DNA from: Clostridiales bacterium | GTDB lineage: Bacteria; Bacillota; Clostridia; Oscillospirales; Acutalibacteraceae | DNA: 64,000 nucleotides | Direction of reading: 5' to 3' | Assembly: GCA_012839345.1 (NCBI GenBank) | Contig: DUNN01000020.1 | Span: forward strand, 1-64,000 | In this document: positions 17,213 through 26,206 of the stretch, one piece after another | How positions within the stretch are numbered: position 1 is the first letter of the stretch | Layout: each line of letters begins with the position of its first letter | Program-made: the position numbers and the translations under genes | The notes under the pieces: model-generated | Database searches by the model: none | Seen by the model: the letters and a program-made list of their open reading frames with translations, nothing else | Told to the model about the DNA's origin: nothing

Positions 17213-17743
17213 TCAGACCCTTTCTCCCGCAAAAATTTTAGCTTTTTCCAAAGACAGCACGATGATTGGAATCAGAATAATCTGAATCACAATGCCGGGA
17301 AGCGCCGTAACAAACGCAGCGGCAAGAAATGCGGCAAATCCGTAGGGCTTTTGCGCCATGCTGAAAAAGACCGCATTAGCAAGCCCGGAAACAATTCGCC
17401 CGCCCACCATGGCGACCAGCAGCGCCGGATACACATTCCAGCGCAGTCTGCGGTAAAAGAAGCCGGTCAGAGCACCGTATGCACAAAGCTCCAGCATCAT
17501 AGCGGGGGCAACCGGGAACAGCGCCGGCATGCCGGTCAGCACGGAAGACAACAGCGGAACGATAAATCCGCAGACTGCGCCGTACTGCCAGCCAAACAGC
17601 AGGCCGCAAAGCAGAACCGGAATATGCATGGGTAAAAACGTGGAACCGGCGCCCACCAAATGAAACAACGGCGGCAGGATAACGCCCAGCGCCAGACAAA
17701 GCGCCGTACCGGTCAGGTTGACGGTGAAAGATTTTTTCATCAT
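17213..17743 (-). CDS. ECF transporter substrate-specificity (S) component
   Basis: This small integral membrane protein of about 176 residues has 5-6 hydrophobic helices. It is the substrate-binding part of an energy-coupling-factor importer. The order of features is ALCLALGVILPPLFH, LPMHIPVLLCGLLFGWQYGA and VAPAMMLELCAYGALTGFFYRRL. The MH motif in the second loop and the size fit vitamin/metal S components of group II ECF systems. It has no ATPase or T gene of its own and probably shares the EcfT/EcfA module encoded just upstream. The substrate is unknown; nickel is suggested only by hypA/hypB downstream. The start at 17743 has GAGG 8 bases upstream. Confidence 0.8.
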   Translation of the reverse strand: MMKKSFTVNLTGTALCLALGVILPPLFHLVGAGSTFLPMHIPVLLCGLLFGWQYGAVCGFIVPLLSSVLTGMPALFPVAPAMMLELCAYGALTGFFYRRLRWNVYPALLVAMVGGRIVSGLANAVFFSMAQKPYGFAAFLAAAFVTALPGIVIQIILIPIIVLSLEKAKIFAGERV

Positions 17744-17790
17744 TATAGTTTCCTCATTCGTATTCAAATATAGAATCAAAAGATATAAAA

Positions 17791-17832
17791 AACCACGAAA
17801 TGATCCGTATTCATACGGTTCCCTTCGTGGTT
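17791..17832 (-). terminator. Terminator/attenuator hairpin in the ECF-hyp leader
   Basis: Outer arms AACCACGAA and TTCGTGGTT enclose an inner perfect stem CCGTAT/ATACGG. On the minus strand the stem runs into a TTTTTTATAT tract. It lies between a good promoter (17897-17925) and the S-component start, so it could attenuate the operon. Alternatively it ends readthrough from the upstream ECF operon. Confidence 0.6.
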
Positions 17833-17869
17833 AAGTTGGTATTATTAAAATGGAGTAAAAACAAAAGAA

Positions 17870-17886
17870 AAAGCCTTCATGGCTTT
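17870..17886 (-). terminator. Short hairpin with T-rich tail
   Basis: AAAGCC and GGCTTT form a 6-base stem with a 5-base loop, followed on the minus strand by TTCTTTTGTTTTT. It could end the upstream ECF operon or be the first hairpin of the S-component leader. Confidence 0.5.
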
Positions 17887-17896
17887 GTTTACATTT

Positions 17897-17925
17897 ATTT
17901 TAGCTCATTCACCGCGTCTTGTCAA
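17897..17925 (-). promoter_or_regulatory. Strong sigma-A promoter for the ECF S/methyltransferase/hypAB operon
   Basis: Minus-strand TTGACA (17920-17925), exactly 17 bases, TAAAAT (17897-17902). The leader to the first start codon is about 145 bases and holds two hairpins. Confidence 0.65.
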
Positions 17926-17942
17926 GCGCCGTTCCCTCCAGT

Positions 17943-18671
17943 TCATTGCGCGGACGAATCCTTGTCCTCCATTAAGCCATATTTCACCCGGATGCGGATC
18001 AGCCTTTCGGTCATCGGCTTCGCAATAAACAACAGAAAAATGACGGTGGAAGCGGCGTGAACCAGGTCGAACGGAATCCCCGCCAAAAAGGTTGCCCAAA
18101 ACACGTCTTGGCCGAACCCAGGCGACACCGTCAGCGCAGAACTCAGGTTCATCAGCCCGCCGTAAATCACAAAGGTGGAAAGGCCGCCGAAAACGCATAG
18201 GACAGCGCGATTTTCGTTCAGAATTCCCCTTTGGTGCAAAAAGCCCGCCAGAAAGCCGATGATTCCAAAGCTGAACATCTGCCACGGCGTCCAAGCGCCC
18301 TGCCCGAAAAAGAAATTGGAAACAAACCCGGACAGCGCCCCCACCAGGAACCCCGACTCCGGTCCAAGGCAGATTCCTGCAATAATCACAATGGCGGCTA
18401 CTGGCTTAAACTCAGGAATCATAAAAAACGCAGCCCGCCCGATGACCGAGATGGCAGAAAGGGAACAAATCAGAATGACTTCCCGCGCCTTCGGCCTGCG
18501 GTGTTCAAACGACAGAAGAAAGGGCAGCATGGTGTAAATCAGAATCGCCACACTGACAAAGTAATACCGACGGTCGTGCAGAACCGACATGCCGAACGCA
18601 ATGGTCAGCGGAATGGCAAGAAAAATCAGCACGACAGAAAAAATCAGCCGCCGATCCGGTTTTTTCGACAT
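17943..18671 (-). CDS. ECF transporter S component of the adjacent EcfTA module
   Basis: This 242-residue membrane protein has about 6 helices and a conserved core IPEFKPVAAIVIIAGICLGPESGFLVG followed by FGQGAWTPWQMFSFGIIGFLAGF. That architecture is typical of S components paired with a fused double ATPase, a group for which corrinoid or other cofactor substrates have been proposed. No cobalamin riboswitch was recognised upstream. Its start overlaps the ATPase gene by 28 bases, giving the order T, A, S in one coupled operon. The substrate is not established. Confidence 0.78.
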   Translation of the reverse strand: MSKKPDRRLIFSVVLIFLAIPLTIAFGMSVLHDRRYYFVSVAILIYTMLPFLLSFEHRRPKAREVILICSLSAISVIGRAAFFMIPEFKPVAAIVIIAGICLGPESGFLVGALSGFVSNFFFGQGAWTPWQMFSFGIIGFLAGFLHQRGILNENRAVLCVFGGLSTFVIYGGLMNLSSALTVSPGFGQDVFWATFLAGIPFDLVHAASTVIFLLFIAKPMTERLIRIRVKYGLMEDKDSSAQ

Positions 18672-20329
18672 TGCTCAATCACATCCTCGCTGGTCAGCCC
18701 GCCCGGAAAAATTCCGCGGGCAATTCGGTTTGCAGCAGTCGTATAAAAACTGTTTCCCATAAAGAATTTACGGGTCTCGTTTTCCGATATAATCTCCCCG
18801 TTGAACATCAGCGCACAAAAGTCCATGTAATGCGCGCAGAAGTCAATATCGTGGGATACCAGAATCACCGTTTTTCCCTGCTCTTTCAGCGTATAAAACA
18901 GCTTGGAAAGGCGTTTTTTGAAAACGGCGTCAATTCCTTTGGTGGGCTCGTCCAAAAGAATGATTCGGGGATCGGTCAGCAGCACCTTCGCAAGCGCCGC
19001 ACACTGCTGTTCCCCGCCGCTCAGGTCGTACGGGTGGCGGCCCAGCAACGGCTTCAGATGAAAGAAATCGATGACGCGCTCCATGCGCTTTTGGGCAGTC
19101 TGCCGGTCGGAAAAGGCAGCGTACGCCATGTCCTCCAGGTCCCTCCCCACGGTATTGCGCACAAACAGGCTGCATGGGTCCTGCGGCAGGTAGCCTATCA
19201 GCCCGCGGTAGCGTTCCCCATTCGGTATTTTCGGCAAGGCAACGCCCATCAGTTTCACTTTTCCACGGTACGGTTGGTTTACGCCGCCAATCACGGACAG
19301 CAGCGTGGATTTTCCTACGCCGTTCCCGCCCACAATGCCGTAAAGGCACCCCTGCGGAATCTCCATCGAGACCCCTTTTACAATATCTTCCGCTTTTTTT
19401 TCGTAGCGGTACCAGATTTCTTCCAGTCGGACCGCCGGCTCCTGCACATTTCGCCGTGGGAATAATGGCTTGTCTTCCGGCGAGGCCGGGCTTTTCGGTG
19501 CAGGGGAAATCTGTGTGCTGAGCCACTGCTTCGCTTCGCGCACGGTAATGGGGGTTTCCCCCTCGCTAAACGCCGCATAGATTTTCACGCAGGCCGGAAG
19601 CGCCTCTGTCATTTCACTTTTCAGCCGTTTCATACAGCTGCCCAGTTCGCGCGGCGTTACGTCCAGCAGCAGCCGACCGCCTTCCATGAACAGCACTCTG
19701 CTGCATATGGGCAGAACCTCTTCCAAATGGTGTTCGGAAAGCAAAATGGTAACGCCAAGCTCCTCGTTAATTCTTCGCAGCATGGCCAGAAAGCCCGAAA
19801 CCGCAATCGGGTCCAATTGAGAGGTCGGCTCGTCCAACAAAAGGACTTCCGGCTGCATCACCATGACGGACGCCAGATTCAGAATCTGCCGCTGCCCGCC
19901 GGAAAGCTCGTTCACAGGTTTTAAGAACCAGTCCTGTATTCCGAAAAAGGAAGCCATTTCCGCCACCCGCAGCCGGATAGTCCGGTTGTCATACCCCAGG
20001 CTTTCCAGTCCGAAGGCCAGTTCGTGCCAAACCTTATCGGTGACAATCTGATTTTCCGGGTTTTGCGAAACAAACCCGATTTTGGAGCTTTGGTCCCGTT
20101 CGGACAGTTCGGTGATCTCCGTGCCGTCGTATTCAATACGGCCGCTGCGCCTCCCATAGGGTGCAATGGCTGGTTTCAGCTGTTTTAAAAAGGTGCTTTT
20201 TCCACAGCCTGACCTGCCGAACAGCAGAATAAAATCGCCTTTCTGAACCGTCAGGCTAATGTCGGACAAATCCTTGCCGTCTCTGCCGGGGTAGGTAAAA
20301 TTCAGCCCGCTGATTTTAAGCTGTTCCAT
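18644..20329 (-). CDS. ECF transporter energy-coupling ATPase, two fused ABC domains
   Basis: This 561-residue protein has two complete ABC domains in tandem, replacing separate EcfA and EcfA'. Domain 1 has Walker A FGRSGCGKST, signature LSGGQRQ and Walker B VLLLDEPTSQLD. Domain 2 has GGNGVGKST, LSGGEQQ and IILLDEPTKGID. Both sites look active. The ATG follows GAAGGAG. It overlaps the T gene by 28 bases upstream and the S gene by 28 bases downstream. Confidence 0.9.
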   Translation of the reverse strand: MEQLKISGLNFTYPGRDGKDLSDISLTVQKGDFILLFGRSGCGKSTFLKQLKPAIAPYGRRSGRIEYDGTEITELSERDQSSKIGFVSQNPENQIVTDKVWHELAFGLESLGYDNRTIRLRVAEMASFFGIQDWFLKPVNELSGGQRQILNLASVMVMQPEVLLLDEPTSQLDPIAVSGFLAMLRRINEELGVTILLSEHHLEEVLPICSRVLFMEGGRLLLDVTPRELGSCMKRLKSEMTEALPACVKIYAAFSEGETPITVREAKQWLSTQISPAPKSPASPEDKPLFPRRNVQEPAVRLEEIWYRYEKKAEDIVKGVSMEIPQGCLYGIVGGNGVGKSTLLSVIGGVNQPYRGKVKLMGVALPKIPNGERYRGLIGYLPQDPCSLFVRNTVGRDLEDMAYAAFSDRQTAQKRMERVIDFFHLKPLLGRHPYDLSGGEQQCAALAKVLLTDPRIILLDEPTKGIDAVFKKRLSKLFYTLKEQGKTVILVSHDIDFCAHYMDFCALMFNGEIISENETRKFFMGNSFYTTAANRIARGIFPGGLTSEDVIEQCRKNRIGG

Positions 20330-21207
20330 ACGAAGTACTCCTTCCCATCCACAATAGCCGGCAGCAGGCAGAACAAGGCGTACGCGGCAAAAAATGCCAC
20401 GGATTTCCCGCTCAGTCCCGCAATCCGAACAAAGGGAAAACAGGCCGTTTCGAAAGCGCCCATTCCCATTCCGGCAAAAACCACAGCCAGCAGTGCCAGC
20501 TGCACCGCAAGCAGCGTTTTATCCCGTCTTTTCCAGGAGTAAATGGAAAAGGTGGTCCGACCCTTTAGACCGAACCCGCGCGCTTTCATGGAATCAGCGG
20601 TTTCCACCGCGTTTTCCAACGCCCAGGTAATTAGGATCGAAACAATGTGAACCCCGTTGCGAATGCGCTGAAAAATTCCGCCCTGCGAAACATCGCATCC
20701 GATGCATTTCTGTGCTTCCGAAATCTTGCGGATTTGAGCCTTATACCTTGGTACCAGCCGCAGGGTCATAGAAAACATCAGGGATAAAACCGGGATCATC
20801 CGTCCGAACAGATACATCAGCTTATCGCTTGTCATAACCACATTGAAACAGGAAAACCCTATCACGACCGAAACAAAGGCCGCCGCAGACAGCAGCCCGA
20901 ACACTGTGGATTCCAGCGTAATCGGGTTGTCGTTCACATAAAGCAGTATGGTTGCGCCCGAATGATTGAGCAGCGGGTTGACCAGCGCAATCAGCAGTGT
21001 TACCGGCAGCATCCAGAGCAAATTGAACCGGACCGCCTTCCTGCCGCTGAGCAGCACGGAATAGAGAAAAACAGAAGCAAGGGAAATGGCGAGCAGAACC
21101 GGGTGCAAAAAAAACATGCTGAAAAACAGCACAGTGCAGAAATAAAGGAATAATGTCACGGGATGATACGCGGAAAACGCATCCCGTCCGTTGTTCTCTG
21201 TCGTCAT
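20302..21207 (-). CDS. ECF transporter transmembrane (T) component
   Basis: This roughly 301-residue EcfT-family protein forms the membrane scaffold that couples the ATPases to an S component. It has five or so hydrophobic segments. The coupling-helix region with the Ala-Arg-Gly signature is visible at SMKARGFGLKGR (about 205-216), and a second such region is near MTLRLVPRYKAQIRK. The start at 21207 is set by GAGGTGAGAAT just upstream; the longer frame lacks a site. Confidence 0.88.
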   Translation of the reverse strand: MTTENNGRDAFSAYHPVTLFLYFCTVLFFSMFFLHPVLLAISLASVFLYSVLLSGRKAVRFNLLWMLPVTLLIALVNPLLNHSGATILLYVNDNPITLESTVFGLLSAAAFVSVVIGFSCFNVVMTSDKLMYLFGRMIPVLSLMFSMTLRLVPRYKAQIRKISEAQKCIGCDVSQGGIFQRIRNGVHIVSILITWALENAVETADSMKARGFGLKGRTTFSIYSWKRRDKTLLAVQLALLAVVFAGMGMGAFETACFPFVRIAGLSGKSVAFFAAYALFCLLPAIVDGKEYFVWNSLKSAG

Positions 21208-21243
21208 ATTCTCACCTCTGCTTCCGTAAAACCGCATAAACAG

Positions 21244-21272
21244 AACCGGTGCTTTTGCAAAGCACCGGTTTT
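21244..21272. terminator. Terminator between lacZ and the ECF operon
   Basis: AACCGGTGCTTT (21244-21255) and AAAGCACCGGTT (21259-21270) form a perfect 12-base stem with a 3-base loop. The following T-run is better on the plus strand, but its place 3' of lacZ suggests it ends the lacZ transcript. Confidence 0.65.
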
Positions 21273-21386
21273 AAAACCGATACTATCTTCCCGGGTAGTC
21301 CATACTCCGGTTTTTAATATCTTAATCGTTGAATGGCGTTTTATAATGATATTTTAGAATATTACTGTGAAATCCACGGAATCAGA

Positions 21387-24300
21387 TTACCCGATCGTCC
21401 GGATTTGGAAAGTCAGTTCCAACGGTTTCTCGGACGGAATCCGGAATTCTTCGTGAACCGGAGCGCCCCAGCTGTCGTCCCCGCCGACCCCCATTTGTTT
21501 GGCGAGGATGCGGACCGACGTCAACGCTGGTTCCGGCAGTTCCTGCAGGTGGGCAGCATGTTCCAGCTCATACGCGGTATAGGGGAGCACCCCCAATTCA
21601 AACGGAGCGCCGACGGATTCAAACAAAAGGCCTTTGCCGCTGTCCGACGTTATTTCCGCCCAGCGCACACCAGTGCGGTTCCCACATTCCTGCGGCACAA
21701 GGTACTGGGACAAATTACCCTCCGCCGTACCTTCAAAAATTCCCAGGTGGGCACCGTACATACGGTCTATATAATTTTCCTCTGGCCCCATGCCGTAATA
21801 GCGGAAGCGGTGATAAGCTTTCCTAAGCTGGAAGCCCAGCCCGAACAGCGGCAACTCCGGCAGGTTTTTGGCACCCGGGTAAACCACGTGAACCAAAATC
21901 GTCCCATCCGGGCTCACTGTATAAGCAGTCGTAACCTTTACCGTTCCCGGAACCGGCAGCTCATACTCATAGGTTACCGTTGCAGTTCCGTTTTGCTCGG
22001 TAACATGCACGCCCGCGCAGCGCTGGCCCTGCCCCGCCGCATACCACGGTGCGCAGCGGAACAGGTAGCCGTTCCCCCGGTCGTTGTCCGTTGCAGCGCG
22101 CCAGTAGACCGGCCGCGGTGGCAGGTTGACATACTCTTCTCCGTTTCGGCGCAGGGAAACAATGCCGCCGTAAGGAATCGAGAAAAGTACAGATAAGTTC
22201 TGCCCATGCACGCCGATATTTTCATCGCCGGACACCACGGTCAGCGGACGGAAGGCTTCTGTGTTCCGTTTCTGCTCTGGTTCTTCGCATTGCCAGATAA
22301 ATTGGCCGAACGCCTGCTCATCGCCCGCCTGTGCCCACCGGCAGGGGGATTTATGAACAAGCGAGCAGTTCAGGGCATATTCCCCGCTTTGATGCGGCCG
22401 CGGATACGTGAGGGGAAAATACCGTTCTTCCCCTGCCGGTACGGAACATTTCGCAACGGCGGAAAACACCGGTTCGCCGTTATGAAGCAGCCGGTATTCC
22501 AGTACATAATCATCGGTGGAAACAAACAGATTTTCGTTTTTCACCAAAACTCCGCCGCGGTCCGGAATCAGCTTTATATTTTGATACAAAAACCGCACTT
22601 CCTGCACCTTGGGGGAAGGTTCCCTGTTCGCATACACAATTCCGTTAGTGCAAAAATTAAAGTTTGTAGCGCGATCCTGAAAATCCCCGCCATAAGCCAT
22701 AACTTCCCGGCCGGAAGCATCCTTTGTCAGAATCGCCTGATCAATATAATCCCAGATAAAGCCGCCCTGATATTTCGGATATTGTTCCAGTTCCGTATAA
22801 AGATGCATTCCGCCGCAGGAGTTGCCCATGGCGTGCATATATTCGCAGCTGATATAAGGCTTTTCCGGGTTGGACTCCAGGTATTCCCTGATTTCTGCCG
22901 GCTTCGCGTACATGCGGCTCTCCATGTCGCTCGTTTCGTTGTACCGGCGGTCTTGGAACACTCCCTCATAGTGCACCAGACGGGTCGGGTCATTCTTGTG
23001 GAAATAGCGCGACATTTCATAAATATCCCGGCCGCCGTAGCTTTCGTTGCCGCAGGACCAGATTAAAACAGAGGGATGGTTTTTGTCGCGCTGCAACATG
23101 GAGTTCGCACGGTCCAGCACCGCGTCGAGCCACTCCTCCCGGTCACCGGGCACCACATAATCGTATCCTCTCTTTTTCAGGTACTGCCAAGTGCCGTGGC
23201 TTTCCAGATTGGTTTCGTCAATCAAGTAGATTCCGTATTCGTCACAAAGGCGGTACCATTCGCTCTGGTTGGGGTAATGGCAGGTGCGCACCGCGTTGAT
23301 ATTGTTCTGCTTCAAGAAACGGATATCCCAGAGCATATCCTCTTTTGTAATGGCACGCCCGCGGCGGCAGTTGAACTCGTGCCGGTTTACGCCTTTGAAC
23401 ACGATTCGTTTCCCGTTCAGGCACATAATCCCGTCCTTCATGCAGAACTCGCGCACGCCGACGCGCTGCGGAACCGCTTCCAGCGTATTCCCCTGCTCGT
23501 CATGCAGATGTATCAGCAACCGGTAAAGATAGGGATCCTCTGCGCTCCAAAGGTGCGGGGCGGAAACGGACAGCGTAAATTTCGTAACGACTTTGCAGGG
23601 AATATCCGAACGGGATGCGACAACCTCCCCGCGGTCATTTTGAAGAACGGCATCGGCGAACACCGCACCCGATTCCAACTGCAATTTCATCTTCGCACGA
23701 ATCTCCGCAGAAGCACCGCCGTCGCGCAAGGCCGTGGTCACAAACAGGTCTCGCACATGCGCGCGCGGCACGGCATACAGGAAAACGTCACGGAAAATGC
23801 CGGAAAAGCGCCAGAAATCCTGATCCTGTATCCAGCTTGCGGTGCTGAACCGATACACCTCAACGGCAATCCGGTTCGTGCCCTCCCGCAGGTACGGTGT
23901 AATTTCAAACTCCGCCGGTGTAAACGAATCCTCGCTGTACCCGACAAACGCACCGTTCAGCCAGACGTAGAACGCGGTTTCTACGCCCTGAAAGGAAAGA
24001 TATACCTTTTTTCCGTGCAAATCCGGATCCAAGGAAAATTCTCTGGTGTAACTTCCTACCGGGTTGTATTCCTTCGGAATTTGCGGCGGGTAAAGGTCTT
24101 CCCGCCCGTCCCACGGATAAATGGTATTGACATACTGGGGCTTTCCCCAGCCCTGCAGCTGAATGTGGCCTGGGACCTCAATGCTCGGCCAACTGCTGCA
24201 GTCGTAGCCTTCCTGATAAAAATCGGACGGCCGAAGCGCCGGATTTTCGGTGTAACAGAATTTCCACCGCCCATTTAGGCTTTGCCGCAGCGGCATTTCC

Positions 24301-24422
24301 CGCTCCTGCTCTGCCTGCTCCAAACTGGTATAAAACAGATGATCAGAATGGGCTTCTTCCCGGTTCACCGCAAATACGCGCGGGTCGCACAGCCAGTCCA
24401 ACTCCGGATGATCGCTTTTCAT
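21387..24422 (-). CDS. lacZ: Beta-galactosidase, GH2
   Basis: This large cytoplasmic beta-galactosidase hydrolyses lactose-type beta-galactosides. The roughly 1011-residue length and domain order match E. coli LacZ: sugar-binding jelly roll, immunoglobulin-like domain, TIM barrel (about 310-600), second Ig-like domain and the C-terminal small-chain domain. The acid/base Glu is in VLIWSCGNESYGG and the nucleophile Glu in ISCEYMHAMGNS. The ATG at 24422 is fixed by GGGAGGA 7 bases upstream. It is preceded by its own promoter and lies downstream of the YesN/YesM pair, which may control it. Confidence 0.95.
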   Translation of the reverse strand: MKSDHPELDWLCDPRVFAVNREEAHSDHLFYTSLEQAEQEREMPLRQSLNGRWKFCYTENPALRPSDFYQEGYDCSSWPSIEVPGHIQLQGWGKPQYVNTIYPWDGREDLYPPQIPKEYNPVGSYTREFSLDPDLHGKKVYLSFQGVETAFYVWLNGAFVGYSEDSFTPAEFEITPYLREGTNRIAVEVYRFSTASWIQDQDFWRFSGIFRDVFLYAVPRAHVRDLFVTTALRDGGASAEIRAKMKLQLESGAVFADAVLQNDRGEVVASRSDIPCKVVTKFTLSVSAPHLWSAEDPYLYRLLIHLHDEQGNTLEAVPQRVGVREFCMKDGIMCLNGKRIVFKGVNRHEFNCRRGRAITKEDMLWDIRFLKQNNINAVRTCHYPNQSEWYRLCDEYGIYLIDETNLESHGTWQYLKKRGYDYVVPGDREEWLDAVLDRANSMLQRDKNHPSVLIWSCGNESYGGRDIYEMSRYFHKNDPTRLVHYEGVFQDRRYNETSDMESRMYAKPAEIREYLESNPEKPYISCEYMHAMGNSCGGMHLYTELEQYPKYQGGFIWDYIDQAILTKDASGREVMAYGGDFQDRATNFNFCTNGIVYANREPSPKVQEVRFLYQNIKLIPDRGGVLVKNENLFVSTDDYVLEYRLLHNGEPVFSAVAKCSVPAGEERYFPLTYPRPHQSGEYALNCSLVHKSPCRWAQAGDEQAFGQFIWQCEEPEQKRNTEAFRPLTVVSGDENIGVHGQNLSVLFSIPYGGIVSLRRNGEEYVNLPPRPVYWRAATDNDRGNGYLFRCAPWYAAGQGQRCAGVHVTEQNGTATVTYEYELPVPGTVKVTTAYTVSPDGTILVHVVYPGAKNLPELPLFGLGFQLRKAYHRFRYYGMGPEENYIDRMYGAHLGIFEGTAEGNLSQYLVPQECGNRTGVRWAEITSDSGKGLLFESVGAPFELGVLPYTAYELEHAAHLQELPEPALTSVRILAKQMGVGGDDSWGAPVHEEFRIPSEKPLELTFQIRTIG

Positions 24423-24495
24423 ATATACAGTCCTCCCTGCTGCTTTCAAGTATCATCTTTTTCCTTACGTAAAAATCCAATCCTCTTTTTTCTTT

Positions 24496-24524
24496 ATCAT
24501 ATACTGGAAAATCAATTTGAGCAA
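24496..24524 (-). promoter_or_regulatory. lacZ promoter
   Basis: Minus-strand TTGCTC (24519-24524), 17-base spacer, TATGAT (24496-24501), about 75 bases before the lacZ start. Confidence 0.55.
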
Positions 24525-24589
24525 GTACCGCAAGGCATTTGTGTTCTATTTCTCATACAAACCAATCGTTACACGCCCCACGGCAGTAA

Positions 24590-24621
24590 AAAAGTGCAAA
24601 TGCGCCCGCACTTGCACTTTT
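24590..24621 (-). terminator. Terminator after the YesN-type regulator gene
   Basis: AAAAGTGCAA (24590-24599) pairs with TTGCACTTTT (24612-24621) around a 12-base loop. On the minus strand the stem ends in T-residues (TTTTTTACTG). It ends the two-component operon just before the lacZ promoter. Confidence 0.65.
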
Positions 24622-24636
24622 GCAAGAAACAACAGA

Positions 24637-26178
24637 TTAAGCACGCGCCGCGCTGCGGTATTCTTTGGGCAGCATGCCGGTGCATTTTTTAAAGGTTTGT
24701 GAAAAATAAGAAGGATTGTTGCTGAAGCCGGTCATCGCGGCAATTTTTTGAATCGTATCGTCCGTATCCCGCAATAGCTGCTTCGCCCGGTCCATCCGCA
24801 TGGTCAGCAGATAGCTGGAAAACTTAATGCCGCATTCCTTTTTAAATAGCTTGCCAAGGTAATCCGCGTTGATAAACAAAACATTTCCGGCTACCTGACT
24901 GAGCGAAAGTTCCCCGTCATCCAGATGGCTTTGAATATAGTCCATCGTAATCTGAACCGGTTTGCTCAAAGCCGAATACATGCCCTGGCGCCGCAAAACC
25001 GCCACCTGGTTAATTTCCTGCGTCAAAATATCGTACAGGCTCTGAACATTTTCTGCAAAACTGATGAGGGAGATGTTTTTGAAAGAATCCTGCTCACAGG
25101 ATTCTTTTTCCCGCGCGGTAATTAGGGAAAGGCGCAGGCAGATTTTCTGAACAGCGGCAAATCCGTACCGTTCCCGGCGGAACAGCTGGAACAGTTCGTT
25201 CACCAGCTCCGCTGCCTGTTCCGGCCGAGCCTTTTTCATGGCTTCCGTAAAGGGCGGGAAGAACCCTTGCACCGAATTCATGTCCGGATTTTCCTGTATG
25301 TCAACACTATCCATATAAATTAGACTGTTGTTGTCAAAGTAGAAAAAGAGGTGCGAAAGAGCGGCTGCTTTCTGGTAGCATTGATAAAGCTGTGAAAGCT
25401 TTCGTGGCGTGGAAAGCAGGACCGTTTGGCCGGTAAAGCCGTTTTCCCGCGCGGTTTGCCGCAGAAATCCCGCCAATTTTAAGCTGTTTTCTTTACTAGT
25501 TTCTCCCGATACCACCATCAGGTTGTTTTTTTCCACACAGCACACCGTATCGGGGAACGTACGCTCCACCGCTTCCATCATCGAATTCGTTCCAGGCATT
25601 TTTTCCCCGTGCCATTCCAACGGATAAAAGAGGAAGCAGTACCGTTCGGATTTCAGGTGCAGCAGCTTTTGCAGCGATTGAGCCCTGAGTTCATCCGGCT
25701 GCTGTGCATGCAGCAGTTCCTCCAGAATCTGAACCTTCGCATGGGGCAGCATGGTTTTCACATCATTAAGCGCTTTTTCCGAGGTTTTCATCTGCTGCTC
25801 GGAACTGTCGATTTTTTCAAGCAAGCGAACCAGCGTTTTTTTCAGTTCAATCGGATTGCACGGCTTAAGGACATATTCACAGACACCGCTGCGGATGGCT
25901 TCCTGCGCATACTGAAAATCATCGTAACTGGAAAGAATGACAAACTGTACGGGAAGGCCCTCCTGCGCACAGCGTTTAATCAGGCTGATTCCGTCCATTT
26001 CCGGCATGACAATGTCCGTAACCACAATGTCCACTGGGGCTTTCCGAATAATATCATACGCTTTCTGCCCGTCGGAAGCGGTTTCCACCGAACCGATGCC
26101 AATGCTGTGCCAGTCCAGCGACCTTGCCAGACCATCCCGAATAATTCTCTCATCATCTACAATCAGCAGTCTTCTCAT
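24637..26178 (-). CDS. Response regulator with AraC-type DNA-binding domain (YesN type)
   Basis: This 513-residue regulator has an N-terminal receiver domain (about 1-120, phospho-acceptor Asp55 in VVTDIVMPEMDG, acidic pair VDDE). A long middle domain (130-400) follows, then a C-terminal pair of AraC/HTH_18 helix-turn-helices (about 405-510, ending SYFSQTFKKCTGMLPKEYR). It follows the sensor kinase gene by 28 bases. Likely targets are the divergent ABC-sugar operon at 28-35 kb and perhaps lacZ, by the usual YesMN arrangement. Confidence 0.92.
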   Translation of the reverse strand: MRRLLIVDDERIIRDGLARSLDWHSIGIGSVETASDGQKAYDIIRKAPVDIVVTDIVMPEMDGISLIKRCAQEGLPVQFVILSSYDDFQYAQEAIRSGVCEYVLKPCNPIELKKTLVRLLEKIDSSEQQMKTSEKALNDVKTMLPHAKVQILEELLHAQQPDELRAQSLQKLLHLKSERYCFLFYPLEWHGEKMPGTNSMMEAVERTFPDTVCCVEKNNLMVVSGETSKENSLKLAGFLRQTARENGFTGQTVLLSTPRKLSQLYQCYQKAAALSHLFFYFDNNSLIYMDSVDIQENPDMNSVQGFFPPFTEAMKKARPEQAAELVNELFQLFRRERYGFAAVQKICLRLSLITAREKESCEQDSFKNISLISFAENVQSLYDILTQEINQVAVLRRQGMYSALSKPVQITMDYIQSHLDDGELSLSQVAGNVLFINADYLGKLFKKECGIKFSSYLLTMRMDRAKQLLRDTDDTIQKIAAMTGFSNNPSYFSQTFKKCTGMLPKEYRSAARA

Positions 26179-26206
26179 AAGCTCGTCATCTCCTTACAAT
26201 TTGCAG

